64,000 bases of DNA from Buttiauxella massiliensis (GCF_902500225.1 NZ_LR722653.1:253909-317908), one strand, 5' to 3'. Positions 19,404-29,561 are shown, numbered from the stretch's first letter. Numbers and translations: made by a program. The notes: generated by a model from the sequence alone, not told the origin.

Positions 19404-20356
19404 CAATGCTCCTGGCTGCTATAGATTCCTACGCTCGGAGCATCACCCACGTAACCGTAGCCGCGATACATTCCTTCGCTGTTAAAAGGCAGTGCCACAT
19501 TGCCCTCGTTGTCGATGGCAATCACTCCGCCGCTGCCTTCTAGCGCCGGGAGTTTTTCCATCACCACACGTTCTGTCGCCTGATGCAGGCTGAGACCAGC
19601 ATATTCCATCAGAGCTGCAATATCGTAGGCCGCCAGCGTCTTCATAAACACTTCGCCGGTTCCAGTACATGAGACCGCAACGTTTGCGTTATTGGCGTAA
19701 CAGCCTGCGCCAATAATTGGCGAATCCCCGACGCGGCCCGGCATTTTGTTGGTCATGCCACCCGTTGATGTAGCCGCCGCCAAATTGCCATATTGATCGA
19801 GCGCGACGGCACCGACGGTGCCAAATTTGGTATCCGGTTTAATCGGCTCGCCGCCATCATGATCCAATACGGTTTGCTGGTTTGCGCGGGCACGCTGTAG
19901 TTGATCCCAACGTTCCTGCGTGAAAAAGATGTCCGGAGATACCGGTTCAAGCCCCTGCTGCTCGGCAAAGTTTTCCGCGCCGCTTCCAATCAGCAACACA
20001 TGTGGGCTGTGCTCCAAAACCTGGCGAGCCGCCAGAATCGGGTTGCGGATATGGCTCACACCCGCCACTGCACCCGCTTCGAGGGTGTTGCCATCCATGA
20101 TGCAGGCGTCGAGCTCATGAGTGCCGTCGTGGGTAAAAACTGCGCCGATACCGGCGTTAAATAGCGGGCATTCTTCGAGTAACCGCACGGCTTCGGTGAC
20201 GGCATCCAGCGCACTGCCTCCGGCGGCCAGCAATGCCTGGCCCGCCTCAACAATGTCCGATAATGCTTTGATATAAAGCAGCTCTTTTTCGGGGCTAAGT
20301 TGCGCACGAGTGATGGCTCCCGCGCCACCGTGAATCGCGATTACTGCTTTGCTCAT
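19403..20356 (-). CDS. iaaA: IaaA, isoaspartyl peptidase/L-asparaginase
   Basis: Ntn-hydrolase that removes isoaspartyl residues from dipeptides and self-cleaves before its catalytic threonine. The nucleophile is Thr180 in [11 protein letters not shown]; substrate-site motifs GRVGDSP and GTGE are present. Length is 317 (E. coli about 321). It is the first gene of the gsi operon, linking peptide cleavage to glutathione import. Confidence 0.94.
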   Translation of the reverse strand: MSKAVIAIHGGAGAITRAQLSPEKELLYIKALSDIVEAGQALLAAGGSALDAVTEAVRLLEECPLFNAGIGAVFTHDGTHELDACIMDGNTLEAGAVAGVSHIRNPILAARQVLEHSPHVLLIGSGAENFAEQQGLEPVSPDIFFTQERWDQLQRARANQQTVLDHDGGEPIKPDTKFGTVGAVALDQYGNLAAATSTGGMTNKMPGRVGDSPIIGAGCYANNANVAVSCTGTGEVFMKTLAAYDIAALMEYAGLSLHQATERVVMEKLPALEGSGGVIAIDNEGNVALPFNSEGMYRGYGYVGDAPSVGIYSSQEH

Positions 20357-20371
20357 TTCGACATTGCCTTG

Positions 20372-20407
20372 TCAGAGTTCGTTGTATTGTCGGAGTCCGT
20401 TGTGTTG
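20372..20407. repeat. Tandem pair of 18-base units
   Basis: TCAGAGTTCGTTGTATTG is followed directly by TCGGAGTCCGTTGTGTTG, with 15 of 18 bases identical, just upstream of iaaA and abutting a REP-like element. Confidence 0.6.
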
Positions 20408-20436
20408 TCGAATGGCGCTGCGCTTATCCGAGCTAC
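20408..20436. repeat. Degenerate REP-like element
   Basis: TCGAATGGCGCTGCGCTTAT then CCGAGCTACG resembles the element at 13980 but with a mismatched stem. Confidence 0.5.
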
Positions 20437-20549
20437 GGAAACTACGAAAGCTATAAATATCAGAATAGTGACTGTTAACTAATACGATTTTTGAATATAG
20501 AAAGATGTAAATGTGATGTAAAGGGAAATGGCGCCTTGGGTTACTCCTC

Positions 20550-20675
20550 TTACCCTAAATAATTCGAGTTGTGGGTAGGCGGCAAGGGAGCTTATCCCCA
20601 GGAGCTTACTTGAGTAAGTGACTGGGGTAAGTAAGTGCAGCCAACACCCCCACAACTTGAAGTATGACGGGTATA
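20550..20675. repeat. ERIC element (iaaA/moeA)
   Basis: About 126 bases with the ERIC hallmarks: AATAATTCGAGTTG at the left, the central CCCAGGAGCTTAC and AAGTGACTGGGGTAAG, then GCAGCCAACA and ACTTGAAGTATGACG at the right. These match the sequences used for ERIC PCR. The central part folds into a long hairpin. It ends about 65 bases before moeA. Confidence 0.9.
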
Positions 20676-20739
20676 TCAGCCAGCGGCGTTTCTCTGCCAT
20701 AATGTCCGACATATTTTTCCCCGCGCCGCAGGAGCTTTC

Positions 20740-21972
20740 ATGGAATTTACCGCCGGGCTTATCCCGCTTGAAACCGCAATGGAACAGATGCTTTCGCGTA
20801 TTGTTCCTGTCACTGAGTCTGAGTCTATCCCTTTGCTGAAGGCGTGTGGGCGCATTACGTCGCACCCTGTCACTTCTCCAATTGATGTTCCGGGTTTTGA
20901 TAATTCAGCAATGGACGGTTATGCGGTGCGTCTGAAAGACCTGGTTCTGGGAACGGCATTGCCGGTAGCAGGAAAAGCCTTTGCCGGGCAGCCTTTTGCC
21001 GACGAATGGCCGCAAGGCACATGCATTCGCATTATGACTGGCGCGCCGGTGCCTCAAGGAACCGATGCCGTTGTGATGCAAGAAGAAGCCACCGTGACGG
21101 AAAGCGGCGTGCGCTTTAACGAAGCGGTGAAAAACGGGCAAAACGTGCGTCTGCGCGGTGAAGATATTCGCCAGGGTGGCAGCGTGTTGCCTGCGGGTAA
21201 AAAGCTGACGGCGGCGGAATTACCGCTGATTGCCTCGTTGGGGATTCCTGAAGTCGCGGTATTACGCAAAGTTCGCGCGGCAGTGTTCTCAACCGGCGAT
21301 GAACTGCAACTACCGGGCACACCACTTGGCGACGGTCAAATATACGACACCAACCGCCTGGCGGTGCATATCATGCTCGAGCAACTGGGCTGCGAAGTGA
21401 TTGATTTAGGCATTATCCGCGACGACCCGGAAGCCCTGCGTGCGGCATTTATTGACGCCGACAGCCAGGCCGATGTGGTGATCAGCAGCGGCGGTGTTTC
21501 CGTCGGTGAAGCGGATTACACCAAGCAATTGCTCGATGAGTTAGGCGAAGTTGGTTTCTGGAAACTGGCAATTAAACCGGGCAAACCTTTTGCCTTTGGC
21601 CGCCTGAAAAACAGCTGGTTCTGCGGCCTGCCGGGTAACCCGGTTTCTGCGGCACTCACTTTCTATCAACTCGTGCAGCCGTTATTAGCCAAATTAAATG
21701 GTCAGCAAGGAAATGCCCTGCCACCTCGCCAGCGTGCTCGCACGGTCGGACGCCTGAAAAAGTCACCGGGCCGCCTCGATTTCCAGCGCGGCATGATGCG
21801 CACCGGCGAAGACGGGCAATTAGAAGTGCTGAGCACAGGCCACCAGGGCTCCCATATTTTCAGCTCATTTAGCCAGGCCAACTGTTTTATCGTGCTGGAA
21901 CGCGAGCGTGGCAATGTTGATGCAGGCGATTGGGTTGAGGTTGAACCATTCAATCACCTGTTCGGGGGCTAA
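20740..21972 (+). CDS. moeA: MoeA, molybdopterin molybdenumtransferase
   Basis: Inserts molybdate into adenylylated molybdopterin in the last steps of Moco synthesis. The 410-residue protein has the MoeA N-terminal and linker domains ([30 protein letters not shown]), the MoCF-binding domain ([41 protein letters not shown]) and the C-terminal barrel. It starts the moeAB operon, with moeB 2 bases downstream. Confidence 0.95.
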   Translation: MEFTAGLIPLETAMEQMLSRIVPVTESESIPLLKACGRITSHPVTSPIDVPGFDNSAMDGYAVRLKDLVLGTALPVAGKAFAGQPFADEWPQGTCIRIMTGAPVPQGTDAVVMQEEATVTESGVRFNEAVKNGQNVRLRGEDIRQGGSVLPAGKKLTAAELPLIASLGIPEVAVLRKVRAAVFSTGDELQLPGTPLGDGQIYDTNRLAVHIMLEQLGCEVIDLGIIRDDPEALRAAFIDADSQADVVISSGGVSVGEADYTKQLLDELGEVGFWKLAIKPGKPFAFGRLKNSWFCGLPGNPVSAALTFYQLVQPLLAKLNGQQGNALPPRQRARTVGRLKKSPGRLDFQRGMMRTGEDGQLEVLSTGHQGSHIFSSFSQANCFIVLERERGNVDAGDWVEVEPFNHLFGG

Positions 21973-21974
21973 AG

Positions 21975-22736
21975 ATGAGCGCTGAATTAAGCGACCAGGA
22001 AATGCTGCGCTATAACCGCCAGATTATTCTGCGCGGTTTTGATTTCGACGGGCAGGAAGCGTTGAAAGCTGCGCGTGTATTGGTTGTTGGGCTTGGCGGG
22101 CTGGGTTGTGCCGCCGCCCCGTATCTTGCCGCTGCCGGTGTCGGTCACCTGACATTGCTGGATTTTGATACCGTGGCGCTGTCGAATTTGCAGCGCCAGA
22201 CGCTACATCGTGATGCCACTATCGGGCAGCCGAAAGTAGACTCCGCACGGGATATGCTGGCGGCAATCAATCCCCATATTCAGATTGAAACGGTGAACGC
22301 GCTGTTAGACGAGGCACAACTGTTGGAACGGGTGGCGCAACACGATTTGGTGCTCGACTGCACTGATAATGTGGCGATTCGCAACCAACTTAATCAGTGC
22401 TGTTTCACCACTAAAAAACCGCTGGTTTCCGGCGCGGCGATTCGTATGGAAGGGCAAATCAGCGTGTTCACTTATCAGGATGGCGAACCTTGTTATCGCT
22501 GCCTGAGCCGCCTGTTTGGCGAGAATGCGCTGACCTGTGTGGAAGCGGGCGTGATGGCCCCGCTAGTCGGGATAATTGGTTCATTGCAAGCGATGGAAGC
22601 TATCAAGCTACTGGCCAATTACGGCTCACCAGCAAGCGGAAAAATCGTGATGTACGATGCGATGACCTGCCAGTTCCGCGAAATGAAACTGCCGCGTAAC
22701 CCGCAATGTGAAGTGTGCGGAACTCACTCGTCATAA
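21975..22736 (+). CDS. moeB: MoeB, molybdopterin-synthase adenylyltransferase
   Basis: E1-like enzyme that adenylates the C-terminus of MoaD so that it can accept sulfur. The 253-residue protein has the nucleotide-binding GLGGLGC (about 36-42), the Arg finger region NLQRQ and the zinc cysteines CYRC and CEVC. It matches E. coli MoeB throughout. Its last 13 bases overlap the end of the convergent LacI-type gene. Confidence 0.95.
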   Translation: MSAELSDQEMLRYNRQIILRGFDFDGQEALKAARVLVVGLGGLGCAAAPYLAAAGVGHLTLLDFDTVALSNLQRQTLHRDATIGQPKVDSARDMLAAINPHIQIETVNALLDEAQLLERVAQHDLVLDCTDNVAIRNQLNQCCFTTKKPLVSGAAIRMEGQISVFTYQDGEPCYRCLSRLFGENALTCVEAGVMAPLVGIIGSLQAMEAIKLLANYGSPASGKIVMYDAMTCQFREMKLPRNPQCEVCGTHSS

Positions 22737-23797
22737 AGCCCTACACTACTGACCGCCGTATGGCTCTTGTTTGGGCGAATACGGCGCACTGACTCTCGCA
22801 CCACCAGCATGCCATTGAGCAGTAAATTCCCGACCGGTGCATCCGGACGAATTAAACGTTGCTGGAGTATATGCACGGCCTCTTCGCCAAGCTGGTCACG
22901 CGGTACATGAACCGAGGTCAGCGGCACATCATGAATAGCAGCCAGATTAAAACCGTCGATACTCATCACTGAAATATCGTGCGGCACGCGTAATCCCGCA
23001 TTTTGAAGTGCGCTCACAGCCCCTGCTGCCATAAAATCACCACCGACTAACAAGGCGGTTGGTAGCTGATGACGAGGCGTCTTTTCCAGAAACTCACTGA
23101 TTAATCTTTCGCTCTCTTTAGCACTGAAATTTTGCGCGGTTATCAAATGCTGCGCATCATCAAATCGCAGATTGTTAGCATCCCAGGCATCACGAATCCC
23201 GGCCAGACGTAACTCCATCGTATAGCGGCGCAGGCAGAGCAAATTGACCACAGCTTTGTGCCCCTGCTCAAATAAGTAGCTTGCCGCATAGTCGCCAATC
23301 AGTTGGTGATCGGGTGCAACGCCGGGAAGGCGCATTTTGCGGTCGCGACAGTTGATCAACACGCAGGGCTTACCGAGATCGAACGCCAGATCGTGGATGT
23401 GTGGATCATCAATGCCTAATAGGATCGCCGCTTCCGTCTCCACTTCATTCATTTTGCTCAGAAACATATTGGCATCACTGTCGTTTTCTTCGAGAGCGCA
23501 GTAGCGTAGCCGCACTTCATGCGGTGCCAGCGCCTTACTCACGCCCTGTGTAACACGATAATAAAAGACATCAGACCGCTCATCAAAGGCACGTTGTGGC
23601 GCAAAAACGACCAGACTGTTAAGTAACATGCGCCCCGCAGCCATTCCTGCCAGCACGCCTTTTTGACCAGCGCAGTTCAGCACTTGCAGGCGAGCTTGTT
23701 CGCTGGTGTTCGATTTTCCAGCCAACACGCGTGACACAGTGCTAATTGAAAGCCCTGTTTCGGCAGCAATTTCGGCAATTTTTAGCTTTTTACTCAT
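22724..23797 (-). CDS. LacI-family regulator of the GH31 locus
   Basis: A 357-residue LacI/GalR-type protein. An N-terminal helix-turn-helix (KIAEIAAETGLSISTVSRVLAGK, about residues 4-26) precedes a periplasmic-binding-protein-like effector domain (AAILLGID, LLVGGDFMAAGAVSALQ, ISVMSIDGFNLAAI, TSVHVPRDQLGEEAV). It is divergent from the MFS-GH31 pair, so it probably controls that pair and itself, sensing a glycoside or sugar; the ligand is unknown. The ATG at 23797 gives the usual LacI N-terminus; an alternative at 23824 would lie in an operator-like palindrome. Confidence 0.85.
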   Translation of the reverse strand: MSKKLKIAEIAAETGLSISTVSRVLAGKSNTSEQARLQVLNCAGQKGVLAGMAAGRMLLNSLVVFAPQRAFDERSDVFYYRVTQGVSKALAPHEVRLRYCALEENDSDANMFLSKMNEVETEAAILLGIDDPHIHDLAFDLGKPCVLINCRDRKMRLPGVAPDHQLIGDYAASYLFEQGHKAVVNLLCLRRYTMELRLAGIRDAWDANNLRFDDAQHLITAQNFSAKESERLISEFLEKTPRHQLPTALLVGGDFMAAGAVSALQNAGLRVPHDISVMSIDGFNLAAIHDVPLTSVHVPRDQLGEEAVHILQQRLIRPDAPVGNLLLNGMLVVRESVRRIRPNKSHTAVSSVGLYDE

Positions 23798-23823
23798 TTT
23801 GTGATCTGCGCCCATTTCAGCCA

Positions 23824-23837
23824 TGAAAAAATTTTCA
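23824..23837. promoter_or_regulatory. Operator-like site near the lacI-type start
   Basis: TGAAAAAATTTTCA, a near-palindrome. Its reverse strand shares the core TGAAAATTTTTnCA with the site at 23902-23915. Confidence 0.35.
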
Positions 23838-23901
23838 CGATGAAGTGTAGGGCTTTATCACTGGCATTTTCGTTATCGAACGCACGAATTCTTCTTTCAT
23901 A

Positions 23902-23915
23902 TGAAAATTTTTGCA
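23902..23915. promoter_or_regulatory. Second operator-like site in the same gap
   Basis: TGAAAATTTTTGCA, related to the site at 23824. Two similar near-palindromes 78 bases apart in a divergent promoter region are typical for repressor looping, but the A/T content makes chance possible. Confidence 0.3.
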
Positions 23916-24035
23916 CAAAAGTCGCTATTGGGCATTTTCTAACTGTTTTACGCTCACTCCATTGCCGCAACTGAACCTGCCAGTTTGCGGCAAAAAAGCC
24001 TATAAAATAATTATTAATCAAATAGATACAACTTT

Positions 24036-24053
24036 CACAATTTCGAAATTGTG
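24036..24053. promoter_or_regulatory. 18-bp perfect palindrome upstream of the MFS gene
   Basis: CACAATTTCGAAATTGTG is perfectly symmetric around a central CG, the layout of many LacI/GalR-family operators. It ends 41 bases before the MFS start, where it could block transcription. It is the best candidate operator for the divergent LacI-type regulator. Confidence 0.5.
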
Positions 24054-24094
24054 GCAAACATTCCGATAGACACTGCTTCTACGTGGAGAACGAC

Positions 24095-25396
24095 ATGAGT
24101 CATGGCATAAATCCGGGAGTTACCGCCATTAAGGCAAAGCGTACCGTCCGCAACCTTCGCTGGTGGGTGCTGGTCCTGTTTTTGTTAGGCGTTACCGTTA
24201 ACTACATCACCCGTAACTCACTGGGTATTTTAGCCCCAGAGCTGAAAACCAGCCTCGGCATTACCACCGAGCAATATTCTTGGATTGTCGCCTCATTCCA
24301 GCTTGCCTATACCCTGTTCCAGCCAATTTGCGGCTGGTTGATTGATGTCATCGGCCTGAAACTCGGCTTCCTGATTTGTGCCGGGATCTGGGCTGTGGTG
24401 TGTGTGATGCACGCGGGTGCCGGTAGCTGGATGCATCTGGCAATTTTGCGCTTCTTTATGGGTGGCGCAGAAGCCGCAGCAACACCGGCAAATGCCAAAA
24501 CCATTGGTGAATGGTTCCCGAAAAAAGAACGCCCTATCGCCGCGGGTTGGGCGGGAGTCGGTTTCTCTATTGGTGCCATGCTTGCACCGCCAATTGTTTA
24601 TTTTGCGCATGCCTCTTTCGGCTGGCAGGGCGCGTTTATGTTTACCGGCGTGCTGGCAATGTTGTGGGTGATTTTGTGGTGGTTGTTCTACCACAACCCT
24701 GAACAACACCCGAATCTGAGCAAAGATGAACTGGAGTTCATCAAGCAGGATAACGAACCCGCTGCGGTGAAATTACCTTTCCTGACTGCACTGAAAACGG
24801 TTGGCAAAAATAAACGTTTCTACGGTATCGCGATTCCCGCATTTATGGCTGAACCAGCCTGGGCGGTACTGAGCTTTTGGGTTCCGCTGTATCTGGCAAA
24901 CGAACGAGGTATGGACCTCAAACAAATCGCAATGTTTGCCTGGCTGCCATTCCTCGCAGCTGACCTCGGTAGTGTGGCAAGTGGTTATCTGACCAAGCTT
25001 TATACCCGCTGGTTTGGTTGCTCCCGCACCAACTCCATCGTGGCAAGTTCGGTTACCGGTGCATTCCTGATGATTTCTCTGGCATTGGTTGCCATCACCA
25101 AAGACCCGTACGTCACCATCGCCCTGATTTCAGTCGGCGGCTTCGGGCACCAGATAATCTCCTGCATGTTGAGTGCACTGGTAGTGGACTCCTTTGATAA
25201 AGGACAAATGGCCACGGTCAACGGCATGCGTGGCTCTGCCGCCTGGATTGCCAGCTTCTTGTTCTCACTGCTGATTGGTGTCACCGCTGACAAGATTGGC
25301 TACAACCCTCTCTTTATCGCCATGGGCTTCTTTGACCTGATTGGCGCTGTATTCCTGATTTCTTTTATTGCTGAACGCCGCACCAAGCGTGCCTGA
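24095..25396 (+). CDS. MFS transporter, anion:cation symporter (ExuT-like) type
   Basis: A 433-residue major facilitator with about 12 membrane segments, of the ACS/hexuronate-type family: YITRNSLGILAPEL in helix 1 and WLIDVIGLKLGF between helices 2 and 3. GGAG lies 6 bases before the ATG at 24095; a GTG at 24083 is less likely. It is followed 15 bases later by the GH31 glycosidase gene, so it most likely imports the glycoside cleaved by that enzyme. ACS members usually carry acidic sugars or other organic anions, so an anionic glycoside is possible. Confidence 0.85.
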   Translation: MSHGINPGVTAIKAKRTVRNLRWWVLVLFLLGVTVNYITRNSLGILAPELKTSLGITTEQYSWIVASFQLAYTLFQPICGWLIDVIGLKLGFLICAGIWAVVCVMHAGAGSWMHLAILRFFMGGAEAAATPANAKTIGEWFPKKERPIAAGWAGVGFSIGAMLAPPIVYFAHASFGWQGAFMFTGVLAMLWVILWWLFYHNPEQHPNLSKDELEFIKQDNEPAAVKLPFLTALKTVGKNKRFYGIAIPAFMAEPAWAVLSFWVPLYLANERGMDLKQIAMFAWLPFLAADLGSVASGYLTKLYTRWFGCSRTNSIVASSVTGAFLMISLALVAITKDPYVTIALISVGGFGHQIISCMLSALVVDSFDKGQMATVNGMRGSAAWIASFLFSLLIGVTADKIGYNPLFIAMGFFDLIGAVFLISFIAERRTKRA

Positions 25397-25411
25397 AACG
25401 GATTGTGAATA

Positions 25412-27775
25412 ATGAAAATTTTGAAGACCTGGACACTATTGAAGTCTGATGCCAACCACGTGGAACTGAGCGTGGATGGGAAGCACCGCCTGAACCTTTT
25501 TGTGCTGGAACAAGGCATGTTCCGCGTGCTGATTAAACGCGAAAACAAGCTGGCGCTGAACCGTACGTGGAGTATCGCGCCAGAAAATGATGTGCCTTGG
25601 GAAGGGCGTAACCGCGAAAGTCTGGAAGGTTTTGCATTGCCGGGTTTCACCATGGAAGAACTCGGCGATACGCTTCGCATCAGCACCGATAAACTGCGTG
25701 TGACTGTTCACCAGCCGCTGTGGCTTGAATGGGAATATCTGAACGAAGCAGCCCAGTGGCAATTCCTGGCAAGCGACCGCCCAACGAGCGCTTATTTACT
25801 TAACGCACATGGCGATGGCGTGGCGCACTATCAGCGACGCTATAAAGAAGAGCAGTATTACGGTTTAGGTGAAAAAGCGGGTCCACTTCAACGTACCGGT
25901 AAGCGTTATGAAATGCGCAACCTGGACGCAATGGGCTATAACGCAGAATCCACTGACCCGCTCTACAAACACATTCCGTTTACCATCACACGCCGCCCGG
26001 ATGTGAGCTTCGGGATGTTTTACGACAACCTGAGCAGTTGCTGGCTGGATTTGGGCAATGAAATCGACAACTATCATCTGCCCTATCGCCGCTGGCAGGC
26101 TGAATCTGGTGATGTGGATTACTACATCTTCCTCGGCCCGCAAGTGCTGGATGTCACCAAAGCGTTTGTGCGCCTGACGGGTAAAACGCTGTTTGGCCCG
26201 AAATGGAGTCTCGGGTACAGCGGTTCAACGATGCACTACACCGATGCGCCCGATGCGCAAAACCAGCTGATGAGCTTTATCAAACTGTGTGACGAACATG
26301 CGATTCCATGCGATTCATTCCAGTTGTCATCGGGTTATACCTCAATCAATAACAAACGTTACGTGTTCAACTGGAACTACGACAAGGTCCCGCAGCCGAA
26401 AGTGATGAGCCAGTCGTTCCACGACGCAGGCATTAAACTTGCTGCAAATATTAAGCCGTGCCTGTTGCAGGATCACCCTCGCTACCAGGAAGTGGTGGAG
26501 CAAGGTCTGTTTATTAAAGACTCCGAAAAAGATAGCCCGGAACGTTCAATCTTCTGGGACGATGAAGGTTCACATCTCGACTTCACCAATCCGGCAACGG
26601 TGAAATGGTGGCAGAACGGTGTCACCACGCAGTTGCTGGAAATGGGTATCGATTCTACCTGGAACGATAATAATGAATACGAAGTGTGGGATGGCGAAGC
26701 GCGCTGCCACGGTTTTGGCGAAGAGATTGCTATCAAAAATATCCGCCCCGTGATGCCACTGCTGATGATGCGCGCCTCTTTGGAAGCACAGCAGAAGTTT
26801 GCTCCCGAAAAACGCCCATACTTGATCTCACGTTCCGGTTGCGCGGGGATGCAACGTTACGTGCAAACCTGGAGCGGCGATAACCGCACCAACTGGAATA
26901 CGCTGCGCTACAACACCCGTATGGGCGTGGGCATGAGCCTGTCCGGGTTGTACAACGTGGGGCACGATGTCGGCGGTTTCTCCGGCGACAAACCAGAAGC
27001 CGAACTGTTTGTACGCTGGGTTCAAAACGGCGTGATGCATCCGCGTTTCACTATTCACTCGTGGAATGACGATAGCACCGTCAACGAACCGTGGATGTAT
27101 CCATCGGTAACTCCGGCAATTCGCAGTGCTATCGAAACACGCTATCGCCTGTTGCCGTACTTCTACACCCTGCTGTGGCAAGCACATGCGGACGACGAGC
27201 CGATGCTGCGCCCGACGTTCCTCGACCACGAACACGACACGAAAACCTTCGAAGAGTGTGACGACTTTATGCTGGGCCGCGATTTGCTGGTGGCAAGTGT
27301 GGTGGAAGAAGGCCAGCGAGAGCGCGAAGTCTGGCTGCCTGAAAATGGCGCGGGTTGGTACGACTATTACACCGGCCAATGGTATAGCGGTGGCCAAAGT
27401 ATTGTTGTTGATGCTCCGCTTGAATGCCTGCCACTGCTGGTTCGCGCCGGTGCTGCCCTGCCGCATTCTGCACGCATTACGCATGTGTTAGCGAGCGCTG
27501 ACAATGTTCGCGAGCTGAAAGTGTATCCGCTGCAAGGTAGCGGTATTTCTCACGGTAGCCTGTTTGAAGATGACGGCGAGTCATGGGGTTATCAGCAAGG
27601 CAACGCGCTGTGGCTGAACTGGGAAATTCGCTGTACGGCAGACGAGATCCGTGTGGAGTTCACCCGCAAAGGTGATTACATCCCAGCATGGAAAGAGATG
27701 GCGTTAACGCTACCGGCGGGTGAGAAGCGCCGTTTGATCGTTGACGGGAAAGAGCAGGATTTCTGGAAGATTTAA
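25412..27775 (+). CDS. GH31 alpha-glycosidase
   Basis: A 787-residue glycoside hydrolase family 31 enzyme, expected to release alpha-linked glucose or xylose from short glycosides by a retaining mechanism. Order: N-terminal beta-sandwich (about 1-230, YYGLGEKAG), TIM barrel (about 250-600) and C-terminal beta-domains. The nucleophile is Asp419 in STWNDNNEYEV and the acid/base is Asp490 in WSGDNRTNW. There is no signal peptide, so it works in the cytosol on substrate brought in by the MFS partner. The catalytic block differs from E. coli YicI and YihQ, so this is a separate subfamily. Confidence 0.88.
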   Translation: MKILKTWTLLKSDANHVELSVDGKHRLNLFVLEQGMFRVLIKRENKLALNRTWSIAPENDVPWEGRNRESLEGFALPGFTMEELGDTLRISTDKLRVTVHQPLWLEWEYLNEAAQWQFLASDRPTSAYLLNAHGDGVAHYQRRYKEEQYYGLGEKAGPLQRTGKRYEMRNLDAMGYNAESTDPLYKHIPFTITRRPDVSFGMFYDNLSSCWLDLGNEIDNYHLPYRRWQAESGDVDYYIFLGPQVLDVTKAFVRLTGKTLFGPKWSLGYSGSTMHYTDAPDAQNQLMSFIKLCDEHAIPCDSFQLSSGYTSINNKRYVFNWNYDKVPQPKVMSQSFHDAGIKLAANIKPCLLQDHPRYQEVVEQGLFIKDSEKDSPERSIFWDDEGSHLDFTNPATVKWWQNGVTTQLLEMGIDSTWNDNNEYEVWDGEARCHGFGEEIAIKNIRPVMPLLMMRASLEAQQKFAPEKRPYLISRSGCAGMQRYVQTWSGDNRTNWNTLRYNTRMGVGMSLSGLYNVGHDVGGFSGDKPEAELFVRWVQNGVMHPRFTIHSWNDDSTVNEPWMYPSVTPAIRSAIETRYRLLPYFYTLLWQAHADDEPMLRPTFLDHEHDTKTFEECDDFMLGRDLLVASVVEEGQREREVWLPENGAGWYDYYTGQWYSGGQSIVVDAPLECLPLLVRAGAALPHSARITHVLASADNVRELKVYPLQGSGISHGSLFEDDGESWGYQQGNALWLNWEIRCTADEIRVEFTRKGDYIPAWKEMALTLPAGEKRRLIVDGKEQDFWKI

Positions 27776-27780
27776 GACAT

Positions 27781-27806
27781 AAAAAAACCGCCGAAAGGCG
27801 GTTTTT
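27781..27806. terminator. Bidirectional terminator between GH31 and ybiT
   Basis: Arms AAACCGCC and GGCGGTTT around GAAA have A-run and T-run flanks, so the hairpin serves both convergent genes. Confidence 0.8.
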
Positions 27807-27824
27807 CATTGATTATCAATAACC

Positions 27825-29420
27825 TTAGTTATCGATACCTTTACTACGCAGGTAATCTTCGTACCCACCAGTAAAGTCAATCAAGCGCTCTGGCGTAATC
27901 TCAATCACGCGGGTTGCCAGCGAGCTAACAAATTCACGGTCATGGGAAACGAAGATCAGCGTGCCTGGGTACATTTCCAGCGCCATGTTCAGCGATTCAA
28001 TGGATTCCATATCCAGGTGGTTGGTCGGTTCATCCATGACCAGAACGTTAGGGCGTTCCATCATTAATTTACCAAACAACATGCGGCCTTTTTCGCCACC
28101 GGACAGCACCTTCGCAGGCTTTTTGATATCGTCCTGGCTGAACAACAGACGGCCAAGGATGCTGCGCACCGCTTGCTCGTCGTCACCTTCTTGCATCCAC
28201 TGGCTCATCCAGTCGAACACCGTCAGGTCATTTTCGAATTCGTATTCGTGATCCTGTGCGTAATAGCCAATTTGCACATTCTCAGACCACTTCACAGTAC
28301 CTGCATCTGGAGTCAGTTCAGAGACCAGAGTTTTAAGCAAAGTGGTTTTACCCACGCCGTTGGTACCCAGAATGGCGAGTTTCTCACCCACTTCCAGCAG
28401 CATGTTAACGTCTTTGAATAGCGGGCCGTTATCAAAGCCTTTAGCCAAACCTTCAACTTCAAGCGCATTACGGAACAGTTTCTTGTCCTGCTCGAAGCGA
28501 ATGAACGGGTTCTGACGGCTGGATGCTTTCACTTCGTCCAGTTTGATTTTATCAATCTGGCGAGCACGAGAAGTCGCCTGGCGAGATTTAGAGGCGTTGG
28601 CGCTAAAGCGGCTAACGAAGGATTGCAGGTCAGCAATCTGCGCTTTTTTCTTCGCGTTATCAGACAACAGACGTTCACGCACTTGTGTTGCCGCTGTCAT
28701 GTATTCGTCGTAGTTGCCTGGATAAACACGCAGTTCGCCGTAGTCCAGATCCGCCATGTGAGTACAAACCATGTTCAGGAAGTGACGGTCGTGCGAAATG
28801 ATGATCATGGTGCTGTTACGTTCGTTGAGCACGGTTTCCAGCCAACGAATGGTGTCGATGTCCAGGTTGTTCGTCGGTTCATCAAGCAGCAGAATTTCTG
28901 GGTTTGAGAACAGAGCCTGCGCCAGCAACACGCGCAGTTTCCAGCCTGGAGCAACTTCGCTCATCGGGCCGTAATGTTGTTCTACAGGAATGCCTACGCC
29001 TAACAGCAGTTCACCCGCGCGTGCTTCAGCGGTGTAACCGTCCATTTCGCCGTACAGGACTTCCAGATCGGCAACTTTGTAGCCGTCTTCTTCGCTCATC
29101 TCTGGTAACGCGTAAATACGGTCGCGCTCTTCTTTTACTTCCCAGAGTTCAGCGTGGCCCATGATTACCGTGTCGAGAACGGTGAATTTTTCAAAGGCAA
29201 ATTGATCCTGACGCAACTTACCGAGGCGTTCGTTCGGATCAAGTGAAACGTTACCCAGCGTTGGCTCTAAATCGCCACCGAGGATCTTCATAAAGGTAGA
29301 CTTGCCGCTACCGTTAGCGCCGATCAAGCCGTAACGGTTGCCGCCGCCAAATTTGACAGAAATATTTTCAAACAACGGCTTACTGCCGAACTGCATTGTG
29401 ACGTTACTGGAAACTAGCAC
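27825..29420 (-). CDS. ybiT: YbiT, ABC-F family ATPase
   Basis: Soluble tandem-ABC protein of the ABC-F family, which acts on the ribosome rather than in transport. The 531-residue protein has two ABC domains (Walker [10 protein letters not shown] and GTNGVGKTT), signatures in [14 protein letters not shown] and [12 protein letters not shown], and the charged interdomain linker around residues 240-320. It is nearly identical to E. coli YbiT. The start codon is GTG at 29420, preceded by AGGACA. Confidence 0.95.
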   Translation of the reverse strand: MLVSSNVTMQFGSKPLFENISVKFGGGNRYGLIGANGSGKSTFMKILGGDLEPTLGNVSLDPNERLGKLRQDQFAFEKFTVLDTVIMGHAELWEVKEERDRIYALPEMSEEDGYKVADLEVLYGEMDGYTAEARAGELLLGVGIPVEQHYGPMSEVAPGWKLRVLLAQALFSNPEILLLDEPTNNLDIDTIRWLETVLNERNSTMIIISHDRHFLNMVCTHMADLDYGELRVYPGNYDEYMTAATQVRERLLSDNAKKKAQIADLQSFVSRFSANASKSRQATSRARQIDKIKLDEVKASSRQNPFIRFEQDKKLFRNALEVEGLAKGFDNGPLFKDVNMLLEVGEKLAILGTNGVGKTTLLKTLVSELTPDAGTVKWSENVQIGYYAQDHEYEFENDLTVFDWMSQWMQEGDDEQAVRSILGRLLFSQDDIKKPAKVLSGGEKGRMLFGKLMMERPNVLVMDEPTNHLDMESIESLNMALEMYPGTLIFVSHDREFVSSLATRVIEITPERLIDFTGGYEDYLRSKGIDN

Positions 29421-29561
29421 AGAGATGTCCTGGTAAAAGAAGGTTTGTAATATGTGAGATCGGGCACATTATGCCATAACTCAACGTGCAGATCGCTCTG
29501 CTTGTGCGCTGGTGATAAAATAATCAATGTGCAAAAAAGTGTGATTTAATCCACATCTGAT

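Larger units (their letters stand above)
20357..20739. other. Divergent iaaA/moeA intergenic region with repeats
   Basis: This 383-base gap holds no gene. It contains an 18-base tandem pair (20372-20407), a degenerate REP (20408-20436), an ERIC element (20550-20675) and a candidate moeA -10 box, CATAAT, near 20698. Confidence 0.7.

Noticed and set aside
26828-27484. Open frame of 218 codons opposite the GH31 gene
   Set aside because: It is antisense to catalytic-domain sequence of GH31, and its composition follows from GH31 codon use.
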